Below are positions 33,201 through 42,909 of a stretch of DNA of 64,000 nucleotides, in pieces. Location: the NCBI RefSeq assembly GCF_014596475.1, contig NZ_MECJ01000031.1, forward strand, positions 124,001 through 188,000, written 5' to 3'. Origin of the DNA: Streptomyces sp. CBMA152. GTDB taxonomy: Bacteria > Actinomycetota > Actinomycetes > Streptomycetales > Streptomycetaceae. Under the pieces are notes generated by a model that saw nothing but the letters and a program-made list of their open reading frames with translations, did no database searches and had not been told where the DNA came from. The translations under genes and the position numbers were made by a program. Within the stretch, counting starts at the first letter, position 1; the number at the start of each line of letters is the position of its first letter.

Positions 33201-35353
33201 CCGATCTCCGTACACCCGCGCGCCGAGCCCTTGGCACGCGCGGTGCCCGCCGAACGCTTGGCGAGCGACGGGCCGATCGGACAGCCCGCCATCATGGCCT
33301 CCGCGTCGGCTACGCCTCGGGTGCCCTTATTGAATCTCTGGACGAGCTCCGGCTTGTTTCCCTGGGCCATCTCCCAGGGAACGATGAGCTCGTACCGTTC
33401 AGCCCCGCCCGCATCCGTGGTGCCGTCCTTCAACTTCAGGACGACCTTGTCCTTCGCGAGGGAGTCCACCATCGGGTCGTCGGCCTTAACCTGGAACTCT
33501 TCCTTGATGCGCTTGACGCGCCTCTTGTCGAACTGCTCCTCTGTCTCGCCGACCTCCTTCACCATGTCCACGGTTGCCAGGGTGAAGGGCGGTTGCAGTT
33601 TCACCTTGACCACGCCCCCGGCGGACATTCCGTCCTCGCCGATGGTGTACCCGGCGGCGTGGCTTTCGTTTTCCGCCAGGTAGAAGCCCTTCCAGTCCCG
33701 CTCATTGTTTCCGGCCGTGCCATGGCGCTCGACCCCTTCGAGGACTCTGTCCACGTCCCCGGGCTTGACGCCGTGGAACGCGACCAGCTCCCTCTGCATC
33801 TCCTCCCGCGTGATATCGCCCGCAGCCGACGGCAGTTGCACCCGCGCGTCCGGATGCTCCTCCAGGAAGCCGCGGACCTCCCGGGTGCGGCTGTGCGTCT
33901 CCTGCGTCACTTCCTCGGGCCGGCCGTCCGCGCTGCACCACACCGATTCGCGGCCGCGGCCGAAGTAGCGCGAACAGGCCCGCACCGCGCTGGACAGAAG
34001 CTTCTTCCCGGTCTTCTCCCCGGCCTTCTCCAGCTTGTCCCGGAGGGCTTGAGGGTCTTTCAGTTCACGGATGGTGAAGGAAGTGTCGGGCGGCACCGTG
34101 ACGAACTCGCCGGCCACCTCCGCTCTGGTCTTCCCCCACGCCTTGGCCATCTCCTCCGCGGGAAGGTCGTAGTGCGGCCGCGCGCTCCAGTTGTTCTCCT
34201 CGGCCAGGCGGGTCTCGCTGCTGAGGTAGGTCTGGCCACGGCCATGCTGGACCTTTTGCAACGCCGTCTTCGTGGCCTCGTCAGGGGCGTTCTTTATCGC
34301 TGTCCCGATGGCTTTTTCCGACTCGTCGACGAAAGCCATCCTGAGCTCGGACTTGCCGCCAGACGAGGCAACAGTGGTGACGGATGTCCGGGCATCGTTC
34401 CCGCCGAGGGTCCTGACCTCTTCACCGGCGATGACGACCTTGGCAGTCTTACGTGATCCGTCGGCGGCTGTGAACGGAACCTCCACCTCGACTTTCCATC
34501 GAGGGCCGTCGAGCAAGGTCCCCTGGAGGTAGTGCCCGACGTGGACCAGCTCGTGTCCGACCAGCTGGCTCTCGTGGATGGCGATCCGCTTGCCGTCGGG
34601 CAGATAGCCGAAGAACACCTTCGCCTCGTCAGGCATGGCGACCATGCCTTCGGATCCGTTGGAGTTGCTGGCGCGGCTACGGTCGATGGCGTTCGCCACC
34701 GGTTCGGAGACGACCGCATTCTGACGCAGGTCGTCGGCGAGAGCCTTGTCGGCCTCCTCCGCCTCCTTCAGTTTCCGCTTCAAAGCGTCGGGCCACTGCT
34801 GTTCGTCGGCGGGCATACCCCGGTAGAACAGCGTGGTGACCGTGTCATTGCCGAACGCCGGCTTCGCCTTGCCCGTCGCCACATCGATCGGCCGCATACG
34901 GCCGATCCCCTCCAGCAGTTCCCGGCCCTCCGTGCTGGAGGCAAGCCCCTTGACGGCACCCTCGACCCGCGCAAGGAACGCCTCGGCCTTTGCCGCTTCC
35001 GCTCCCTGGGCGCCCACGGGCAACGTGTGTCCGCCCGAGCTACCGGTGTACCTGTCCCACAGGACAGCTATCCCCGATTGCACCTTCGAGTCCGGAATCG
35101 CGATGCGGTACGCCTTGGCCTGCGTCCCGTTCGGCAACGTCACCGTCACCTCTTCACGGCCCGAACCCACCGTCCGCTTGCCAGCCTCACCGGAGGCTGC
35201 CGCCATATACGCCTTACCGGCCTCCTTGAAGCCAGGCGAACCTGCAGCAGGTGTTGCGGCCAACGCCGCCGGGGCGATACCGCCCAGCAAACTGGCTGCC
35301 ACGAGTGCCCCGATCAAGGGAACTCGCATCGATCTTTTAGAAACTGCTCTCAT
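30272..35353 (-). CDS. giant secreted toxin-like protein: protease-like, ADP-ribosyltransferase-like, lectin, hemopexin
   Basis: A 1693-residue exported protein. Signal peptide at residues 1-33 (LIGALVAASLLGG, ALA cleavage). Residues about 95-290 hold GHELVHVGHYLQG, an HExxH zinc site (H267, E268, H271) like effector-type metalloproteases such as M91. Residues about 520-600 read VAFHGVKPGDVDRVLEG and later GFYLAENESHAAGYT, an ADP-ribosyltransferase-like pattern. Charged helices follow, then a hydrophobic block at about 925-1010 (GMYLLGLYQAFSG, IAALIPAVGDILGLAVDL) that could insert in membranes. A ricin-type lectin lies at about 1225-1341 (CMAGGKKAGDPVTVNAC), hemopexin-like repeats at about 1378-1571 (YLFSGANI, YLFSGDKYARL, HIFTGDQFTHV) and a beta-rich tail. 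Two effector-like domains, a translocation-like block and binding modules suggest a cell-entering toxin; that is inference. Confidence 0.8.
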   Translation of the reverse strand: MRAVSKRSMRVPLIGALVAASLLGGIAPAALAATPAAGSPGFKEAGKAYMAAASGEAGKRTVGSGREEVTVTLPNGTQAKAYRIAIPDSKVQSGIAVLWDRYTGSSGGHTLPVGAQGAEAAKAEAFLARVEGAVKGLASSTEGRELLEGIGRMRPIDVATGKAKPAFGNDTVTTLFYRGMPADEQQWPDALKRKLKEAEEADKALADDLRQNAVVSEPVANAIDRSRASNSNGSEGMVAMPDEAKVFFGYLPDGKRIAIHESQLVGHELVHVGHYLQGTLLDGPRWKVEVEVPFTAADGSRKTAKVVIAGEEVRTLGGNDARTSVTTVASSGGKSELRMAFVDESEKAIGTAIKNAPDEATKTALQKVQHGRGQTYLSSETRLAEENNWSARPHYDLPAEEMAKAWGKTRAEVAGEFVTVPPDTSFTIRELKDPQALRDKLEKAGEKTGKKLLSSAVRACSRYFGRGRESVWCSADGRPEEVTQETHSRTREVRGFLEEHPDARVQLPSAAGDITREEMQRELVAFHGVKPGDVDRVLEGVERHGTAGNNERDWKGFYLAENESHAAGYTIGEDGMSAGGVVKVKLQPPFTLATVDMVKEVGETEEQFDKRRVKRIKEEFQVKADDPMVDSLAKDKVVLKLKDGTTDAGGAERYELIVPWEMAQGNKPELVQRFNKGTRGVADAEAMMAGCPIGPSLAKRSAGTARAKGSARGCTEIGFVQESADILDTLRREGNVAEAAKSLAEAAHTLENSEEASAQVREKAKAVREKLVAAVSGGKVNAGKLAEANKTLTQLAESLDRVGKPVMALAKTLDREPARAQAVAEGKKLPGRARERAKELCAKSGTASCVETVDWEQVRREARAVAERLVEKKLAGIGEVSEIKLSKDMKASLKDPATFYVPYEKTRGKLANPAGDLAWERVKSAGGAGMYLLGLYQAFSGDSTDLDKGAAIAALIPAVGDILGLAVDLEHKDYVSLGVDAAASLAGLLETAGVEGIGGPAFAVAMVYHLGAQAIAADFQRYDDVKNAVAERDIGWHDALMKYLQDPEKGWLSKEGGTQVVAMAIGFLQAVELQRASVKATAHAATATVDGGAYTAPKTGDWARTDASKNADAAVDTLTDKTPDIVRQAAAKSIADGMNAAWNEKQGKEFNQAYIDRVSSIQLGIWCGRSMPDGSNPCYESSQKMRAGVLENLKKNPPAGVTAEEVEDVLKNFGLTGPGFLPLGHPFRLSTTSDGAQRYLHFDIENEKANHAKDATDPTRQEFFFRTTGRITDLEGGLCMAGGKKAGDPVTVNACTHRNAPEQRWQPDDKGRIKNLATGQYLDSGEPDGYVTTWSGEDGTPARQTWKAEEPARSMTPQTGNDAISKLLSAPGSSHQIDGVVPNQAPNSYYLFSGANILSVSTSSNGGDLKLSPGEVKKTTEHWEGLAPLFAASRDTRITAGMKVPRRPGELYLFSGDKYARLGTDGKIINEPRSIEDNWATLKGLFAKSGVKRVDAIRPIPGVEDCFQFFSGAYSNQVCLNNDLEDRETGPVQRNAERWPEIGANTGKDEVHGFLQVPGKPMANHIFTGDQFTHVDRSVLPAKPDVQFEVSTIYSAVAFAWNNGKGLAEGTKIVVERSGDISAKAEFDPSPGKLPDGNETAHQLIRLPTEGIFGTNSYTMTAHYRYIHPDGSEEISGQWSQGYWCSMWKCDYS

Positions 35354-35739
35354 CTGTCTCTCTCGTGCCGTCGCATCGACCAGCCGACAGCGCCCAGCGC
35401 CGCGAACGGCAACAAGGGCGTCAACTACGGTGACAGGCAGGCTGGCTTCGCGGCAGGAGACATCGAGCAGCACGCAAGGGCTGCCACAAGGACCTGGGCG
35501 CGCTCTTCCCCGCCAGGGGGCCGCTAATGCACAGGCGTCGGCCCCATGGACCGGCGCCCGCACCACGCCGCTGCGCTCACCATCACCAGGTCAAGCGTTA
35601 CTTGGCGAGAACTTTACCAACAAAATATTGATATAAAACTTAACGAGTGCTTTGCCCGTGAAGCGCAGATATGAGTGGCTTCATTGCGCTTCACTGCCAC
35701 GACAGACCGTCCGCTACGGCTTCAGCGGCGGCGCCCAGC

Positions 35740-35930
35740 ACCGCGCTCGATCCCGGCGAACTGCACGGCCTGGTCCTCGGCGTCGTCCACCGCTACACCA
35801 ACCGCGCTGTTCTCACCGGGGTGGTTGCCGAAGAGCGGCGCCAACGCCGTGAGTCGCCAAGATGCGATACGGATCCTCCTGGAGCGGTCCGAGCCCCCGA
35901 CCGGCCGGCCCCATCCTGTGTGCGTTCGTC
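35740..35930 (+). pseudogene. unrecognised gene fragment
   Basis: The plus frame TALDPGELHGLVLGVVHRYT, NRAVLTGVVAEERRQRR has strong third-position G+C over about 50 codons, then loses coding character. It overlaps poorer frames on the other strand. Origin unknown. Confidence 0.3.
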
Positions 35931-35959
35931 CAGGGCACCGAACCCGACCCTTACCCAAA

Positions 35960-36805
35960 ACCCCGGCCAGGCCCGTTCTCTCAGCTGATGCGCAATCACA
36001 AGAACCTGGAACTCCCGCTTCATCCACTGCGTGACAGCAAGTGTCGACAGGGGCGTGACCATGCAGATCGGGACCTGGGCCAGAGCGGCGGGTATTTCGC
36101 GCGCCACCGCTCGTAGTTGGCCATACCGCCCGGACGGCACGCCGGGACAGAGCACGTCCACGCAAAGCCCCCTGCGCCCCGGGTGCCCTGGCAGGGCGGC
36201 GTCCAGATGCCACAGGGCGGCGATCTGGTTTGCTGCCAGGGCCTTGGTGCGGCCGGCAGCGCCGGCCGCCGCTCGATGCCGATCACCGGGTCGCCTTCGA
36301 TTCAGCCCGGCAGCTGCCACCAGCCGATCGCCCTGCGCGCGATGGACGGTTCCCGGTTGACTGTGTCGGGGTCCATCGCGTGCGCCCGCGCGGCCAGCTC
36401 GGTGAGTACTTCCGCAGCGCCCGGGTCGTCGATCGCGGTGACGGGGACGACGGGGTGCTTCGCGCCCTGGCGGGCGGGACCGCCCGGCGCGGGTTCGCCG
36501 GCGGGCATCCATCCCCATGCCGTCCGCGAGATCCGGTAGATCCGGGCGGAGGGCTTCGCGATGCCCATGCCGGTGAGGTACCGCTCGGCCGCCGCGGAGT
36601 CCGACGACGGAGGAGCGGACAGGGGCACCACCCAGGCGCGTGGCAACCGCAATGCGCCCCTTGCCTCGAGTTCGGTTGCCGGCTCGATCGTGATGACCGC
36701 CCCGGCTTCCGCCTCCGCCGCAGGGAATGTGTGCACCTCGCCGTGCTGGCGGGAATGCCCCGCCGCAGGTCGCGGTGGTCGCGGCAGAGGCTCCACCGCA
36801 GTCAA
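35960..36805 (-). pseudogene. decayed gene of unknown function
   Basis: The first half reads RIYRISRTAWGWMPAGEPAP, VLTELAARAHAMDPDTVNRE, ARRAIGWWQLPG and meets a stop near 36300, where a Trp codon is expected. The second half continues in a different frame (TKALAANQIAALWHLDAALP, CMVTPLSTLAVTQWMKREFQ). Both parts look natural, so this is one protein broken by a stop and a frameshift. No family recognised. Confidence 0.4.
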
Positions 36806-37406
36806 TCCGGCGTGTGCCGGGGCAAGTGTGGGGCGGTCGGGGGCACTTGCCGAGGGCGCGCGCCATGCGGCTGTGCGCAGGGTGCGCGGCGAGCGCCCCC
36901 TGAGCGCGCCTTGTCGGAGGTGCTCTGTTGACGCCAGCTAAAAGGGAAGGAACGGTTCCCCCGCCTTGTGCAGGCGGTGCTGGTGCCCTGCGTGGGCCTG
37001 CTGGTGGAGGTGGCAGTTATGACGGTGGCGAGATATGGGCGGCTGGTGATGGGTGGTGCGCCGGAGCTGTCGCGCTTGTACCTGCCGCCAGGCACAGTCA
37101 TGTCTGGTGAGAGCGGTAGCGGGGGAGTGCGCGGTCTGATCTGGGGTGAGGGCGCGAGCGGTGGGGTTCCGGCTACGGCAACGGGTGGTCTGGGAGGTTG
37201 CGGCTGCCGGTGGGTGTGCGCGGGGTGTGCGGGGCGTGTTGGGGGTGTGCGGGGTCTGCCCGCGTATGTCGTGTGCGCGCCCTTTTCGGTGGGGCGGGGT
37301 GGTTGTTGGCTCTGCGTTACAACAAGCGTGCGTGCGGGTTCCGGGGCGGGCGGTACTGGCCGATCGCCCGGGGCGGGCGCGCGGTAGGGCAGGCAGGTGA
37401 TGTGCG
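36806..37406. other. non-coding stretch upstream of the polyketide operon
   Basis: About 600 bases with no supported gene. The part from 37130 to 37400 is markedly rich in G and T on the plus strand (repeated GGGTGTGCGGGG-type stretches). A short perfect palindrome, GGAACGGTTCC, lies at about 36949-36959. The promoter of the PKS operon should be here, but no regulator gene is adjacent. Confidence 0.4.
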
Positions 37407-37607
37407 GTGATCACCATTGTGGTGGAGGGCGGCCCCGAGGGCCTGGGGCGGGTCTGGGAGATTGATGCGCCGGTGGTGCCGGAGCGGTGGGTGGTGGCCT
37501 TTTACGGTCGGCACCAGCACTACGAGCGGACGGGCGCCACGGTGCTGGTCGAGGGCCGACAGCTGTCGGTGTTCCAGTTCACCTACAGCACGGCGATCGC
37601 CGAATAG
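37407..37607 (+). CDS. DUF5988-like small protein at head of PKS operon
   Basis: A 66-residue protein starting at GTG 37407 (MITIVVEGGPEGLGRVWEID), with PERWVVAFYGRHQHYERTGA and ending QFTYSTAIAE. This matches my recollection of the small DUF5988 proteins that accompany polyketide genes in Streptomyces. Its biochemical role is not known. It ends 10 bases before the PKS start and is surely co-transcribed. Confidence 0.7.
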   Translation: MITIVVEGGPEGLGRVWEIDAPVVPERWVVAFYGRHQHYERTGATVLVEGRQLSVFQFTYSTAIAE

Positions 37608-37617
37608 GAGCACGGTC

Positions 37618-40600
37618 ATGTCTGCTTCCCAGGAGACGCCCATTGCCGTCGTCGGGATCGGCTGCCGGTTCCCGGGCGGTGTGGAGAGTCCGTCCGGTTT
37701 GTGGCGGCTGATGGCCGAAGGCCGCTCGACGGTGGGGCCCGTGCCCGCGGACCGCTGGGACGCGGAGCGGCTCGCCGCGCTGCACGACCCGCAGATCGCG
37801 GCGCGCGCCGCCGTCGGCTGTTTCCTCGACGGGGACGTGTGGGCCTGGGAGCCCGAGGCGCTGTCCGTGGCGCCCGCGGAGCAGGACTCGGTGGACCCGC
37901 AGGCCCGGGTGCTGATGGAGACCGCCTGGGAGGCGGTGGAGCACGCCGGCATCCCCGTCGACCGGCTGCGCGGCAGCCGCACCGGGGTGTATGTCGGCAC
38001 CTACGCCCTGGATAACCTCTTCCGTGAGGCGCGGCCGGTCGAGGATGCCCCCAACAGTGCGTATCTCTTCGGTAATTACCATGCGGGGCCGGCGGGGCGG
38101 GTGGCGTTCTCGATGGACCTGCGCGGCCCGGTGATGGTGGTCGGCACGCACTGCTCGTCGGCCATGGTGGCGCTCGACAGCGCTTGTGGTGCGCTGACCC
38201 TGGGGGAGTGCGACGCTGCCCTGGCGGGCGGTGTCCTGCTGATGCTGGCCCCGCAGACCCAGTACTTCGAGGCCCCGCTGCTGCTGTCCGGCCGGGGCGC
38301 CTGCCATGCCTTCGACACCCGGGCCGACGGGTACGTGCGCGGCGAGGGCGCCGGCATGGTGCTCCTCAAACGCTTGGCGGACGCGCTGCGGGACGGGGAC
38401 CGGGTGCTGGCGGTGATCCGCGGCAGTTCCGTCAACAACGACGGCCGCTCCACCCGGATGACCGCCCCCTCCACCGAGATGCAGCAACTGCTGTTCCGGG
38501 ACGCTGTGGCCAGGGCGGGCATCGACCCCGGTGAGGTGGGGTTGGTGGAGGCGCACGGTCCGGGCACCGCGGTCGGCGACCCGGTCGAGTACACCTCGAT
38601 CAACGCCGTCTACGGGCGGGGACGGGGGCGGTGTGCGCTCGGGTCGGTCAAGACGAACATCGGGCACAGCGAACCGGTCTCCGGGATCGCCGGACTGATC
38701 AAGACCGTCGAGGCGCTGCGGCGCGGCGCGGTCCCGGCCAACCGGAACTTCACCCAGTGGAACCCGGCCATCGTCCGGGACGAAGAATCCCGGTTGTTCG
38801 TGCCGACCGAGCTGACTGCCTGGCCGGTGCCGGGGAACGGCCCCCGGCTCGCCGCCGTCTGCTCCTATGGCGTCAGCGGCACCAACGGGCACCTCGTCCT
38901 GGAGACGGCACCCACCCGGACCCACAGGCGTGCGGCCCAGAAGGCGCGCGGGCACGACGAGCCCCGGCTGTTCCTGCAGTCGGGCAACTCGCCGCAGTCC
39001 CTGGCCGCGGCGGCTGGACGGTTGGCGGAGTGGACCGGAACAGAGGATGCGGCCGATGCTCCGCTGGGTGACGTCGCGCACACCCTGGCGCTGCGCCGCG
39101 CCCATGCCGAGCAGCGGCTCGGCATTGTCGCCCGCAGCCGCACCGAACTCGCCGAGCAGGCAGGGGAGTTCGCCGCAGGGGGCGTAGCCGACGGCGTGGT
39201 GACGGGGACGCCAGTGCTGCCGCCGGGGCATCTCGGTCCGGTGTTTGTCTTCACCGGTCAAGGCTCGCAGTATCCCGGTATGTGCCAGGGCCTGCTCGCC
39301 CACGAGCCGGCGTTCGCCGCCGTCGTCGACGAGTTGGAACCGCTGATTTTGCGGGAGTGCGGATTCTCGCTGCGCGCGATGCTCGAGGAGCCGGACGGCC
39401 TGGTTGGTGTGGACCGCATCCAGCCCACCCTGTTCGGCGTGCAGGTGGCGCTGGCCGCGCTCTGGCGGTCCTGGGGGGTGCAGCCCGCGGCAGTGATCGG
39501 CCAGTCGCTCGGCGAAGTCGCCGCCGCCGTGGTGGCGGGGGTACTGAGCACCGGGGACGGTGCCAAGGTGATCTGCCGCCGGGCCACCCTGCTGGCCCGC
39601 ATCGCCCATGGCGCGATGGCCTCCGTGATGCTCAACGCCGCAGACACCGCAGCCGCGATCGAGGCGGCCGGCGCCGACGGTGTCTCCCTCGGCGTGCTGA
39701 CCTCACCCGGCACCACGGTGATCTCCGGTGACGCGGCGCAGGTACGGGCGCTGGTGGACGCGTGTAACGAGCAGGGCACGGTGGCCCGCCTGGTGGACGT
39801 GGACGTGGCCTCGCACTCCGCCCAGGTCGATCCCATCATTGGTGAACTCCACGAGGTCCTCGCCGAGCTGCCCGCCAACCGGCCCGGCCAGATCGCCTTC
39901 TACTCCACCGTGACCGACGACCCCCGTAACCCGGGCCCGCTGGGCGCCTCCTACTGGGTGCACAACCAGCGCGACACCGTGCACTTCCAGCGCGCCGTCG
40001 AGGCAGCGCTCGCCGACGGCCACCGGCTGTTCGTCGAGTGCACCGCCCACCCGCTGGCCACGCGCCCCGTCCAGGACACCGCCCGTGCGGCCGGCATCAC
40101 CGACATCGTGGCGGTCGGCTCGCTGCGCCGCGGGACCGACGACCGCGAGGCGTTCCTGACCCACCTCGCCACCGCGCACGCCGCCGGATACGACGGCATC
40201 GCCTTTGCCACCCGCTACGGCGACGGCGAGCTGGCCGATCTGCCGGTGACCGCCTGGAACCGGACCCGGCACGGCGGCAACCAGCCCCCGTACGCCCTCG
40301 TCGCCCCCCAACTGCCCGCCGCCCGCCAGCACCCGCTGCTCGGCGGCCACGTGAGCGACCCCGACCACCCGGGCCGGCACCTGTGGCAGACACCGATCAG
40401 TCCCCGGCGGCTGCCCTGGCTGGGCGACCACAAAGTGGCCGGCACCCCGGTGCTGCCCGGCACCGGCTTCGCCGAGATGCTGCTCGCCGCAGGCGCCGAG
40501 GTCTTCGGCACCCGCCACATCGCCCTCAGCGACCTGCGCATCGACAGCCCCCTGATCCTTGACCCGGAACCGCGGGTCACCACCCGCCTGGTCCGCGACG

Positions 40601-42909
40601 GCAACGTCGCCCTGGCCGAAGTCCTCACCCACAACGATGACGACGGCAGCGTCCTGGTGCACGCCCGGGCGGCAGTACGTGCTCTCGCCCCGACACCACC
40701 AGGGCCCCTCTACAAACCCGACGAGGAGTGGAGTGACACCACGCCCGCCGACCTGTACCAGCATCTGCGCGAGCGCCACGACGTCTTCCACGGCCCCGCG
40801 TTCACCGCGATCGACCGCATCCGCATCCACCCCGATCGCACCCGCGCTGTCGCCGCCCTCTCCCTCGCCGACAGCGCCCGGGTCAGTGCCGCCGCGATGC
40901 TGCTGCACCCCGCGCTCACCGACGAGCTGGTGCAGACCGTGGTGGCGGCCTGGCTGACGTACTGTGCCACCAGCCCCGGCCCGGTCGTCGTCGCCGGGTT
41001 CGACGAGATCCTCGTCCACGGGCCCACCGCGCATACCCGGGCCGCGCACATCCGCCTGCACCAGGCCGACGACCTGGCGTGCACCGCCTCCGGGGTACTC
41101 ACCACCGGGGACGGCACGGTCGTGGCCGAGGTACGCGGGCTGCGCCTGGCCAACATCACCCCCGCCGAACAGCGCTACACCGACCGCCTCGCCCACCTGG
41201 CCTGGGTGGCGCAGGACGCTCCCGCCGCTCCCGCCTCGAGCGACCAGCACTGGCTGGTCATCCTGCCGGAGGACGCCGCGTGGGGCGGACGGCTGAGCAA
41301 GCTGCTCGCCAAACGGACCGCGGGCAGCCGCACCCTCATCCACCCAACCGGGCAGCCCCTGGACACCATGCAGCTGGACGCCGCCCACGCCGCCCACGAC
41401 GACGATTCCGCCCCGCCTCCCTCTCACGTCCTGCTCGCCCTCAACGGGCAGGACACCGAGGCGACACCGCAGGCCGCCCGCGCCGCCGTGACCCGGACCC
41501 TGAGCGTGCTCCAGCGCCTCGCGGAGTGGGAACGGCCGCCGAGGCTGTGGGTGATGTGGCGCGGCGACGACCCGCTGGCCGCAGCAGGCGTACGCGGACT
41601 GCTGCGGGTCGCAGCTTTCGAACACCCCGAACTCCTGCCCAGCGCACTGGAGGTGTCCGGTGCCACCCCGCTGGAGGCGGTCCTTGCGGACCTGCTCGCC
41701 GACCAGCGGGCGATCACCGAAATCGCCTGGCGGCACGGCGTGCGCACCGTTGCCCGGGTCCGCCCCGGCCCGGCACCGGACACCGGCGACGGTCTGCCCG
41801 CGCCGGTCCGGAAGGACGGCGCCTATGTGATCACCGGCGGCCTGGGCGGCCTCGGCCTGCTCACCGCGCGACGGTTCGCCGAACGGGGAGCGAGGCGGGT
41901 GGTCCTGTGCGGCCGCAGCGAACCCTCGCACGCGGCCGCCACAGAGCTGGAGAACCTGCGCACCGCTCTGGGGACCGACCTCCAGGTCGTCCTCGCAGAC
42001 ATCGCCGAACCGGACACCGTGCGCCGCGTCCTGGACACCGCGAGGGCCGACGGCCTCGCCCTGCACGGCATCGTGCACGCCGCCGGCGTCGTCGAAGACG
42101 CCACCCTCACACGTCTCGACACCGACCTCCTGGACCGGGTGTGGCGCGGCAAAGCAGAGGGGGCCTGGGTCCTGCATCAGGCCACCATCGGCACCGCCCT
42201 GGACTTCTTCGCCGTCTACTCCTCCGTCGCCTCTCTGATCGGCTCACCCGGCCAGGGTGCTTATGCCGCCGCCAACGCCTATCTCGACGCCCTCGTCGCG
42301 CACCGCATCGCCGAGGGCCTGCCCGCCACCGCAATCCACTGGGGCGCCTGGAGCGAAGTCGGCCGCGGCCAGCACCTGGCCCAGCGGGGCTTCGTCATGA
42401 TCTCCCCCCAGGACGGCATGGACGCCTTCGAGAAGATCCTCACCGAGGGCCACCGCCAGATCGCCTACTCACCGCTCGACATCGGCCGGTGGACCGCCTC
42501 GTACCCAGCCCTGCGCACCGCCACGCTCATCGGGGAACTCCTCGACGGCCCGGCAGACAGCGAGGACAGCCTCACCCCGGTACGCGACGCGGTCCTGAGC
42601 GCCGACTCCCTGCCCGAGCGCCGCCGCATCCTGGAGACCTTCGTCATCGACCAGGTACGCGAACTCCTCGGCAACACCACCCGCCACATCGGCGCCCACA
42701 CCAGCCTGGTCCTCCTCGGCCTGGACTCCCTCGGCGCCGTCCAGCTCCAGCAACGCCTCCAGCGCGCCCTCACCGTGGACATCAAGCCCGGTGTCATCTG
42801 GGTCAAACCCACCACCGCAGCCCTTGCCGAATGGCTCTTGGACGCCATGGCCCTCACCTCCCCGACAGAGGCGGACACCAGCGACCCGGCATCGGAGCAC
42901 CCACGATGA
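37618..42909 (+). CDS. type I polyketide synthase, KS-AT-DH-KR-ACP, likely iterative
   Basis: A 1763-residue single-module synthase. KS at about 9-430 with active Cys179 in GTHCSSAMVAL (instead of DTACSSS), His in EAHGPGTAVGDP and KTNIGHSEP. AT at about 541-850 with GQSLGEVAAA and VASHSAQVD, a signature closer to methylmalonyl than malonyl selection. DH at about 905-1188 with HPLLGG, LGDHKVAGTPVLPG and HPALTDELVQ. KR at about 1195-1625 with TGGLGGLG and AYAAANAYLD. ACP at about 1675-1742 with LGLDSL (Ser1704). No ER and no thioesterase. The KS and AT signatures resemble mycocerosic-acid-synthase-like enzymes. One module with no partners suggests iterative use giving a methyl-branched polyene chain (inference). 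AGGAG precedes ATG 37618. Confidence 0.93.
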   Translation: MSASQETPIAVVGIGCRFPGGVESPSGLWRLMAEGRSTVGPVPADRWDAERLAALHDPQIAARAAVGCFLDGDVWAWEPEALSVAPAEQDSVDPQARVLMETAWEAVEHAGIPVDRLRGSRTGVYVGTYALDNLFREARPVEDAPNSAYLFGNYHAGPAGRVAFSMDLRGPVMVVGTHCSSAMVALDSACGALTLGECDAALAGGVLLMLAPQTQYFEAPLLLSGRGACHAFDTRADGYVRGEGAGMVLLKRLADALRDGDRVLAVIRGSSVNNDGRSTRMTAPSTEMQQLLFRDAVARAGIDPGEVGLVEAHGPGTAVGDPVEYTSINAVYGRGRGRCALGSVKTNIGHSEPVSGIAGLIKTVEALRRGAVPANRNFTQWNPAIVRDEESRLFVPTELTAWPVPGNGPRLAAVCSYGVSGTNGHLVLETAPTRTHRRAAQKARGHDEPRLFLQSGNSPQSLAAAAGRLAEWTGTEDAADAPLGDVAHTLALRRAHAEQRLGIVARSRTELAEQAGEFAAGGVADGVVTGTPVLPPGHLGPVFVFTGQGSQYPGMCQGLLAHEPAFAAVVDELEPLILRECGFSLRAMLEEPDGLVGVDRIQPTLFGVQVALAALWRSWGVQPAAVIGQSLGEVAAAVVAGVLSTGDGAKVICRRATLLARIAHGAMASVMLNAADTAAAIEAAGADGVSLGVLTSPGTTVISGDAAQVRALVDACNEQGTVARLVDVDVASHSAQVDPIIGELHEVLAELPANRPGQIAFYSTVTDDPRNPGPLGASYWVHNQRDTVHFQRAVEAALADGHRLFVECTAHPLATRPVQDTARAAGITDIVAVGSLRRGTDDREAFLTHLATAHAAGYDGIAFATRYGDGELADLPVTAWNRTRHGGNQPPYALVAPQLPAARQHPLLGGHVSDPDHPGRHLWQTPISPRRLPWLGDHKVAGTPVLPGTGFAEMLLAAGAEVFGTRHIALSDLRIDSPLILDPEPRVTTRLVRDGNVALAEVLTHNDDDGSVLVHARAAVRALAPTPPGPLYKPDEEWSDTTPADLYQHLRERHDVFHGPAFTAIDRIRIHPDRTRAVAALSLADSARVSAAAMLLHPALTDELVQTVVAAWLTYCATSPGPVVVAGFDEILVHGPTAHTRAAHIRLHQADDLACTASGVLTTGDGTVVAEVRGLRLANITPAEQRYTDRLAHLAWVAQDAPAAPASSDQHWLVILPEDAAWGGRLSKLLAKRTAGSRTLIHPTGQPLDTMQLDAAHAAHDDDSAPPPSHVLLALNGQDTEATPQAARAAVTRTLSVLQRLAEWERPPRLWVMWRGDDPLAAAGVRGLLRVAAFEHPELLPSALEVSGATPLEAVLADLLADQRAITEIAWRHGVRTVARVRPGPAPDTGDGLPAPVRKDGAYVITGGLGGLGLLTARRFAERGARRVVLCGRSEPSHAAATELENLRTALGTDLQVVLADIAEPDTVRRVLDTARADGLALHGIVHAAGVVEDATLTRLDTDLLDRVWRGKAEGAWVLHQATIGTALDFFAVYSSVASLIGSPGQGAYAAANAYLDALVAHRIAEGLPATAIHWGAWSEVGRGQHLAQRGFVMISPQDGMDAFEKILTEGHRQIAYSPLDIGRWTASYPALRTATLIGELLDGPADSEDSLTPVRDAVLSADSLPERRRILETFVIDQVRELLGNTTRHIGAHTSLVLLGLDSLGAVQLQQRLQRALTVDIKPGVIWVKPTTAALAEWLLDAMALTSPTEADTSDPASEHPR

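Noticed and set aside
35400..35566. Extended start of the giant toxin-like protein at 35566
   Set aside because: The extra 71 residues are Arg/Gly-rich and precede a good signal peptide; ATG 35353 (or 35329) gives a proper export signal at the N-terminus.
37130..37400. Open frames in the G/T-rich stretch before the PKS
   Set aside because: Gly/Cys/Val-rich translations with no start signal or codon preference; treated as non-coding upstream DNA.
39703..42177. An 824-codon minus-strand frame inside the PKS
   Set aside because: Antisense shadow of KS-AT-DH-KR coding; low-complexity composition and no recognised domain.
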